From Synergistaceae bacterium UBA5560 (GTDB taxonomy: Bacteria; Synergistota; Synergistia; Synergistales; Aminiphilaceae), in NCBI GenBank assembly GCA_002425685.1, contig DIMS01000084.1, forward strand, positions 7,015-62,200: a stretch of 55,186 nucleotides of DNA, in the 5' to 3' direction. Within the stretch, counting starts at the first letter, position 1. The number at the start of each line of letters is the position of its first letter. A program made the translations under genes and the position numbers. Shown in pieces: positions 50,547-55,186 of the stretch. The notes beneath the pieces are model-generated. The model worked only from the letters and a program-made list of their open reading frames with translations, had not been told where the DNA came from and did no database searches.

Positions 50547-52079
50547 ATGTCCCCGTTTCGATTCTCCCGTTTCATGGATTTCGACGGCCCCAATCTGTTC
50601 GTTCCCCACGAGTGCGCGGTGTGTTTTTTCGAAAGAGGGCGGTACCCCTCCGGAGGAAACGACCTCGTCCACACTCTCGGCACCCTGGCACACAGTGAAC
50701 CCCTGCTCCGCCTCTTTCCAGGACTTGGGGAGATCTTTCCCCAAACTTCGGAGGAACTTTTCGGAGCTCTCCTGAGGGAGATGTGTCGACTCGGACGTGG
50801 TCTCCCCCTCGCACCTCCCGCAGTGCTCCTTCGGGAAGATCATGTCATCGTGGCGGTGGAGCACTTTCCTGGCCTCGATGTGCGGCCCTTCGCGGACCTC
50901 GCCGCGGAATGGCTCACTTCCCTTGCCGAGGGAACGGCCTTTCCCGGAGAGGAGCAGTTGCAACACACCCTGGCGCACGTGTCGGATTCCGGCATCTGCA
51001 CCCCCTTCTCCCTGTCCCTCTTCGCCGAAGCGAAAAAGCGCCGGATCCCCTTTCGACGGCTTCATCCGGAGGATGCGTTTCTTCTCGGCTACGGAAGCCG
51101 CCAGCTCCGCCTCGCGGGAGAACATTTCTCCACGGACATCGTGCCCGATCTGGCTCTCCTTTCCCGTCCCGACAGACTCGCCGCTTTCGCCGCAGAATGC
51201 GGGTTCCCCTCGGCGTCGCAAACGACATCGCCCGAAGGAACCGAAGAAACCGTCCTGCACATGATCCTCGCCGGGGGCGCCTGCGTGGCGGCCCGCATGG
51301 GCAAGACGGACGTGCTTTCTCTGGTGCACATGGACAATATTCTCCTCGCGGAGGCCCTCGGAAGTTTCTTCGGCAGCACCCCGCTCGTTCTGGACTGCAT
51401 CGCTCGCAACCCGGGCATCTCCTGGAAGGAAGGCCCCTTCGCCGTCGCGAAAGCGCACCCCGGTGTGGGCAACGTTCCTCCCGAGGCAGCGGGAGCGATC
51501 CTGGAGCACCTCTGCCCTCAAGGCGACACGTTCGGCGGCAACGGCAAAGGCACACGACGAATCCCCCTCATCGCGGGGAACCGATTCTCTCCTACCTTCA
51601 GGGCGCTTCTGCTTTCGGAACTCCGGGGAATCCGGGAGAGCGTCTCCTGTCCCTCCGCTGCGGCGCAGCACCTCGGCTTCGCCAGCCCCGAAGGATTCTT
51701 CCTCGACGGGCAACCGCTCTGCCGCCCACGAACGGCGGGGGACGCGCTCAGACTCCTTCTCCGGCACCCCTCGGTGGATCTGGGGCTGATGGAGCACCGG
51801 AGCGAACACATTCTCCAAGAGGGTTTCGTCCACGAAGGCGCGGATGTGGTCATTCTGGAAAGTCCTTCCGCGGAGGAAAAGGTGCTGGAGCGGGACGTCC
51901 TTTCCGGAGGCTATCTCGTGGATGTCCTGGAGGATGAGATTCTGGTCTATAAAGGAGAGGAGCACGTGGATACCATGACGCTTCGTTTCCCCGAGGAGAA
52001 GGACGAAATGCTCATCGAGGCGTTGCGTCCCCTCCTCGAAGAACGCCTGGCCCTGTACACGCCGGAGGCATCGCGATGA
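50547..52079 (+). CDS. Degenerate cyanophycin-synthetase-like protein lacking ATP-binding motifs
   Basis: Protein of 510 residues whose segments follow cyanophycin synthetase (CphA, usually about 870) in order. DFDGPNLF (11-18) matches the RGPN start; RRIPFRRL (165-172) and GYGSRQLRL (181-189) match the end of the N domain. Residues about 190-335 cover only a shortened remainder of the ATP-grasp domain. RRIPLIA (337-343) marks the Mur-ligase start, but the following P-loop GTNGKTTTT is replaced by GNRFSPTFR (344-352). RPRTAGDALRLLLRHPSVDL and ADVVILESPS continue the Mur-ligase core, and the C-terminal domain is missing. So neither ATP site can work as in CphA; a sensor or scaffold role is inferred. 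ATG at 50547 has GAGGAGGTG; the stop overlaps the kinase start as ATGA. Confidence 0.7.
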   Translation: MSPFRFSRFMDFDGPNLFVPHECAVCFFERGRYPSGGNDLVHTLGTLAHSEPLLRLFPGLGEIFPQTSEELFGALLREMCRLGRGLPLAPPAVLLREDHVIVAVEHFPGLDVRPFADLAAEWLTSLAEGTAFPGEEQLQHTLAHVSDSGICTPFSLSLFAEAKKRRIPFRRLHPEDAFLLGYGSRQLRLAGEHFSTDIVPDLALLSRPDRLAAFAAECGFPSASQTTSPEGTEETVLHMILAGGACVAARMGKTDVLSLVHMDNILLAEALGSFFGSTPLVLDCIARNPGISWKEGPFAVAKAHPGVGNVPPEAAGAILEHLCPQGDTFGGNGKGTRRIPLIAGNRFSPTFRALLLSELRGIRESVSCPSAAAQHLGFASPEGFFLDGQPLCRPRTAGDALRLLLRHPSVDLGLMEHRSEHILQEGFVHEGADVVILESPSAEEKVLERDVLSGGYLVDVLEDEILVYKGEEHVDTMTLRFPEEKDEMLIEALRPLLEERLALYTPEASR

Positions 52080-53506
52080 AAAAAGACGTCCTTTCCGAGA
52101 CGAACCGACATTTCTGGCCGAATGCGCCGGAAGCTCCCGAGGCGGAATCCCCCGCTTCGGAAGAGTGTCTCCAGTGCACCCGCCACATCGAGGAATTCGT
52201 TTCTCCGGATGAAGACACCCTTCCGGAGGAATTCGATCCGCTCCGAAAAGCCTCGGCCTTTTCTCCGGGAAAGGAGGAGATGTCCATGCAGCACGGTAGT
52301 CTCGCCTGGTGGGAACAGGTTGCGGAAATCGCCCGTCTGCAGGAGATTCAGGATCGTTTTGCCAAGATCATGCGCGTGGGAGCGATCATCACCACCAACG
52401 ACGGCAAACCCGTGACAAGTCCGAGCAACTTTACGAGTTTCTGCCTCAAGGTACGCACCTTCTCCGAAGGCCGGGCCCGCTGCTGGGAGAGCGACGCCGA
52501 CGGCGGACGCAGATCCCTGGAGGCGGGGCACAGCTTCGCCTATCGCTGCCGCAACGGCCTTCTGGACATGGCGAGCCCCATCATCGTGGAGGGACGCATG
52601 GTGGGGATCCTCCTCTGCGGCCAGGTTCTGCTTCAAAAATACTCCCGCGCCGAGGTGGAGGAGATCGCCGACAAAGAGTGGCCCTTCGCCCAGGGCAAGG
52701 ACCGGGAAGCGCTCATCGAGAATTTTCTCTCCGTTTCGGTGGTGAACGAACAAGCCATTCGAGACGCCATGGACCTGCTGCACCTCGTGGCATCCCACAT
52801 TGTCGGGCTCTGCGAACGGCACCTGACCGAACGGCGCCTTCTCCAGCGGGGCATCACGCTCATCCATGAACAGCGCAACAAGGAAGCTCTCGAGCGGAAC
52901 CTCAAGCTCGCCCAGGTACGGGCTCTCCGAAGCCAGTTGAACCCCCACTTCATGTTCAATACCCTGAACAGCATCGCACGACTCGCCTTCTTCGAGGAAG
53001 CCCCCAGGACCCAGGACCTTACGCTCCAGTTCGCCGAATACCTCCGCTACGTGCTCCGCAAGCAGTCCCAGGGGGAACTCGTTCCCCTGGGCATGGAACT
53101 GGACTGCATCCGACGCTACCTCGAGATCTATCAGGTCCGCTTCGGCGAGCGCCTCCGAAGCCATGTAGAGGCACTCCACGGCTCAGAGGAACTTCTCGTG
53201 CCCTTCATGTTCCTCCAACCCATCGTGGAGAACGCCATCATCCACGGTATCGAACCCCTTCCCCAGGGGGGAGAGGTGCGCATTTCCTGCTGGGTGGACA
53301 AGAAACACCTCGTTGTGGAAGTCACCGACAACGGTGTGGGCTGCACGCCCTCCTCGATCGAGGAAGGTGTCGGGCTCGAAAACGTCCAGGAGCGGCTCAA
53401 GCTCCACTACGGGGAAATCGCCCGCCTCCGGGTTGAAAGCGCCCCGGGGAAGGGAACATCCGTGCGCATCGCTCTTCCGGCCCGGGAAGGAGTCCTCGTC
53501 TCATGA
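52076..53506 (+). CDS. PocR-domain sensor histidine kinase (LytS-type)
   Basis: Cytoplasmic sensor kinase of 476 residues without membrane helix. A poorly conserved N-terminus with CLQC (31-34) is followed by a PocR ligand-binding domain (about 84-250) with Cys at 123, 136 and 158 and SPIIVEGRMVGILLCGQVLL. A His kinase domain follows with phosphorylated H291 in QLNPHFMFNTLNS, and a HATPase domain with N386 (VENAIIHG), DNGVG (418-422) and GVGLENV (431-437). PocR domains bind small metabolites such as diols. ATG at 52076 overlaps the CphA-like stop as ATGA, and the stop overlaps the regulator start by four bases, so the three are coupled in translation. Confidence 0.9.
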   Translation: MKKDVLSETNRHFWPNAPEAPEAESPASEECLQCTRHIEEFVSPDEDTLPEEFDPLRKASAFSPGKEEMSMQHGSLAWWEQVAEIARLQEIQDRFAKIMRVGAIITTNDGKPVTSPSNFTSFCLKVRTFSEGRARCWESDADGGRRSLEAGHSFAYRCRNGLLDMASPIIVEGRMVGILLCGQVLLQKYSRAEVEEIADKEWPFAQGKDREALIENFLSVSVVNEQAIRDAMDLLHLVASHIVGLCERHLTERRLLQRGITLIHEQRNKEALERNLKLAQVRALRSQLNPHFMFNTLNSIARLAFFEEAPRTQDLTLQFAEYLRYVLRKQSQGELVPLGMELDCIRRYLEIYQVRFGERLRSHVEALHGSEELLVPFMFLQPIVENAIIHGIEPLPQGGEVRISCWVDKKHLVVEVTDNGVGCTPSSIEEGVGLENVQERLKLHYGEIARLRVESAPGKGTSVRIALPAREGVLVS

Positions 53507-55065
53507 GCTGGCGCATTCTCATCGTCGAGGACGAGCCCCTGGAAAGAGAGGCCCTCTCCCGCTTTCTCCGGGAAGCTCCTTTCCAGAATGAAACACGTAC
53601 CTGCGCCAACGCGACGGAATTCTGCGAAACCGCCATGGAGTGGGATCCCCACATCGTTCTCCTCGACATCCGCATTCCCGGCGGAGATGGCCTGTCGGCG
53701 CTGGAAAAACTCAGAGAACAGGGATTCGGGGCGAAGGTTCTTGTCCTCACTGCCTACGACGTGTTCGAATATGCCCGTCGCGCCATGGGACTCGGCGTTT
53801 CCTCCTTTCTGGTGAAACCCGTCTCTCCCAAGACGCTCTACGGAGCACTGCAAAAAGTTCTGGAACAACTGGACAGGCAGAGCGAAGAGGAGGAACGGTT
53901 CCAGCGCATCCAGACCTTCGTGCGGGAAAACCGCGGACCGCTTGCCATGGCTGTCGTCGCGGACCTCATCTCCGGCGGTACCGACCCGGAATCGCTGGAG
54001 GGAATCGCCCAGGAGCTGGGACTTCCTCCCGCCGAGGCATGCCATGCCATGGGTGTGGTGACTCTCGAAGAACTGAAGAGCAACAATCTGAGCATGGTCC
54101 AGTTCCTCGAAGCTGCCGCACGCTCCTTCGCGGACACCATCGTCATCCCCTGGCGACGCTCCATGATTCTCTTCCTCGTTCCCGTCTCCCGGGCGCCACA
54201 TGCGGAGGAACTCGCCGCCCGGATCCTCGAGGTGCTGGCGGCGAACGACATCCAGGGGAACGTGGTTTTCGGGGGAACCGTAAATGCCCTCAAGGACATG
54301 GGAAGTACCATGTCGTCCCTCGAAGAAGCCCTCGAGGAAAGTCTCCTCGGCGGAACGGGTCGGGTGGTCTGGGTGGACGAACCCCAATTCCTTCCGGACG
54401 AAGGCGCGGGCCGTGACGATGTGGAATGGCAGGAAATCCGGGACGACATCGTGGAAGCCTTCCGCAACGGCCGCATGGATCTCATGGCCTCGGGAAGGGA
54501 CACCCTCGTCCGGCTCATGGAACGCTCCGTCTGGAATGACGTCGAGCTGTCCAAAATGCTCGTTCTCGGCCTCCTCGGGCAGATCTGCACGGTTCTTCTG
54601 GAACTCCGATGCGACCTGAACACCGTCAAGGCCTGGGCACGCCGTCAGATGCTGAACATCCTGGGCGCGAACAACTTCATGGGGCTCCATCCCATACTCG
54701 TCCAGTCCCTGGAAGGCGCCTGGGGTGTGCGGGAGAGCGCCCAGGACGGAGGTGCCCTTGTCATTTCCCAGGCCATGGCCTTCATCCGAGAGCACTACGA
54801 CGAGGTGACCCTCGAAGGCGTGGCGCGTCATGTCCACGTGAGCGTGAGTCATCTGAGCCGTCTTTTCCAGAAGGTCCTCCGGAGACGTTTCGTGGACGTG
54901 GTGAAGGAGATTCGCATGGAACGAGCCAAAGCACTTCTCGGACAGGGCATGAGTGTCCGGGACGTGGCTCTCCAGGTGGGATACGGCAACATCGCCTACT
55001 TCAGCACCCTCTTCAAGCAAACCTGCGGCAAAAGCCCCAGCGAATACCGCCGCCAGGGGATTTGA
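53503..55065 (+). CDS. Response regulator with AraC-type DNA-binding domain
   Basis: Two-component regulator of 520 residues, the YesN type. The receiver domain has D9-E10-D11-like acids (LIVEDEPLE), phosphorylation site D55 (IVLLDIRIPG) and K105 (LVKPVSPK). A middle region of about 270 residues, as in related long regulators, joins to the C-terminal AraC pair of helix-turn-helix motifs (HVHVSVSHLSRLFQKVLRR and VALQVGYGNIAYFSTLFKQ). ATG at 53503 overlaps the kinase stop by four bases. Targets are unknown; transporter or catabolic genes are usual. Confidence 0.93.
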   Translation: MSWRILIVEDEPLEREALSRFLREAPFQNETRTCANATEFCETAMEWDPHIVLLDIRIPGGDGLSALEKLREQGFGAKVLVLTAYDVFEYARRAMGLGVSSFLVKPVSPKTLYGALQKVLEQLDRQSEEEERFQRIQTFVRENRGPLAMAVVADLISGGTDPESLEGIAQELGLPPAEACHAMGVVTLEELKSNNLSMVQFLEAAARSFADTIVIPWRRSMILFLVPVSRAPHAEELAARILEVLAANDIQGNVVFGGTVNALKDMGSTMSSLEEALEESLLGGTGRVVWVDEPQFLPDEGAGRDDVEWQEIRDDIVEAFRNGRMDLMASGRDTLVRLMERSVWNDVELSKMLVLGLLGQICTVLLELRCDLNTVKAWARRQMLNILGANNFMGLHPILVQSLEGAWGVRESAQDGGALVISQAMAFIREHYDEVTLEGVARHVHVSVSHLSRLFQKVLRRRFVDVVKEIRMERAKALLGQGMSVRDVALQVGYGNIAYFSTLFKQTCGKSPSEYRRQGI

Positions 55066-55105
55066 AAAAACCCTGCGGTATCCACCATAGGAGCCTCAGC
55101 AACCG

Positions 55106-55126
55106 ACACGGCGAGGATTGCCGTGT
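55106..55126 (+). terminator. Possible terminator after the CphA-like/two-component operon
   Basis: ACACGGC (55106-55112) and GCCGTGT (55120-55126) pair around a 7-base loop, 40 bases after the last stop codon. No T-run follows, so the call is weak. Confidence 0.4.
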
Positions 55127-55186
55127 GCACTCCGGAAAAAAACATGCGACTTTCCGCAGCGTGTCCCGCGGGTGCTCTTTTTCAAG

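Noticed and set aside
49392..51965. An 857-codon open frame on the minus strand
   Set aside because: It runs across the DUF502 gene, the intergenic region and the CphA-like gene, has no ribosome binding site or family signal, and conflicts with better supported genes.
1..55186. Mobile elements, prophage, CRISPR array or RNA genes
   Set aside because: No transposase, integrase, phage structural gene, regularly spaced repeat, or tRNA/rRNA-like segment was seen by eye. A tool-based scan would be needed to exclude small RNAs.

Overview
The window is about 55 kb of GC-rich bacterial chromosome, densely coded on both strands, with frequent GTG and TTG starts and strong GGAGG-type ribosome binding sites. 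Solute-binding proteins carry ordinary signal peptides and no lipobox cysteine, which fits a diderm with a true periplasm. The content is that of an anaerobic amino-acid and peptide fermenter: two TRAP transporters, an Opp peptide importer with a peptidase, 2-amino-4-oxopentanoate thiolase (OrtAB), alanine racemase, D-cysteine desulfhydrase, an M19 dipeptidase and a B12-dependent ribonucleotide reductase. I think of Synergistota (Synergistaceae-like), but this is inference from gene content, not a marker-gene placement. No tRNA, rRNA, CRISPR array, insertion sequence or prophage was seen.

Layout. 1-2414: end of a TRAP transporter operon (binding protein, small and large permease) closed by a strong terminator. 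2672-5986: a membrane diguanylate cyclase and a CoA-disulfide-reductase/rhodanese fusion behind a CsoR/CstR-like operator. 6057-9190: two glycosyltransferases (minus strand) and a PHP phosphoesterase. 9380-12519: nrdJ with a pair of NrdR boxes, and an HD hydrolase. 12867-19908: mixed housekeeping, with cupins, a CheY-like regulator, a DUF4139 protein, a small OB-fold protein, ftsZ coupled to a cupin, a MerR/carboxymuconolactone-decarboxylase pair and an acylphosphatase. 20017-29011: a surface-glycan region with an FAD oxidoreductase coupled to a DUF2298 membrane protein, converging on a minus-strand run of GT2, a large membrane protein, GT2 and a small DMT protein. 29319-39008: an EamA exporter, an amidohydrolase and a peptidase-oppABCDF operon. 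39033-46676: a minus-strand run ortA-ortB-alr-TRAP(QMP)-class III PLP enzyme. 47173-50185: D-cysteine desulfhydrase, dipeptidase and a DUF502 protein. 50547-55065: a three-gene, translationally coupled operon of a degenerate cyanophycin-synthetase-like protein, a PocR-domain histidine kinase and an AraC-type response regulator.

How the parts fit. The peptidase-opp operon imports and cleaves peptides. OrtAB cleaves 2-amino-4-oxopentanoate (ornithine degradation) to acetyl-CoA and D-alanine, and the adjacent alanine racemase can return D-alanine to L-alanine. D-cysteine desulfhydrase lies divergently next to them, so the locus is a D-amino-acid handling region with its own TRAP importer. In the glycan region, polyprenyl-phosphate-type GT2 enzymes, a small DMT protein of the ArnE/F sort and GT-C-like membrane proteins could form a lipid-linked sugar pathway. 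The item most likely to be new is the last operon: a CphA-like protein that has lost the Mur-ligase P-loop and most of its ATP-grasp domain, locked by 4-base overlaps to a two-component system.
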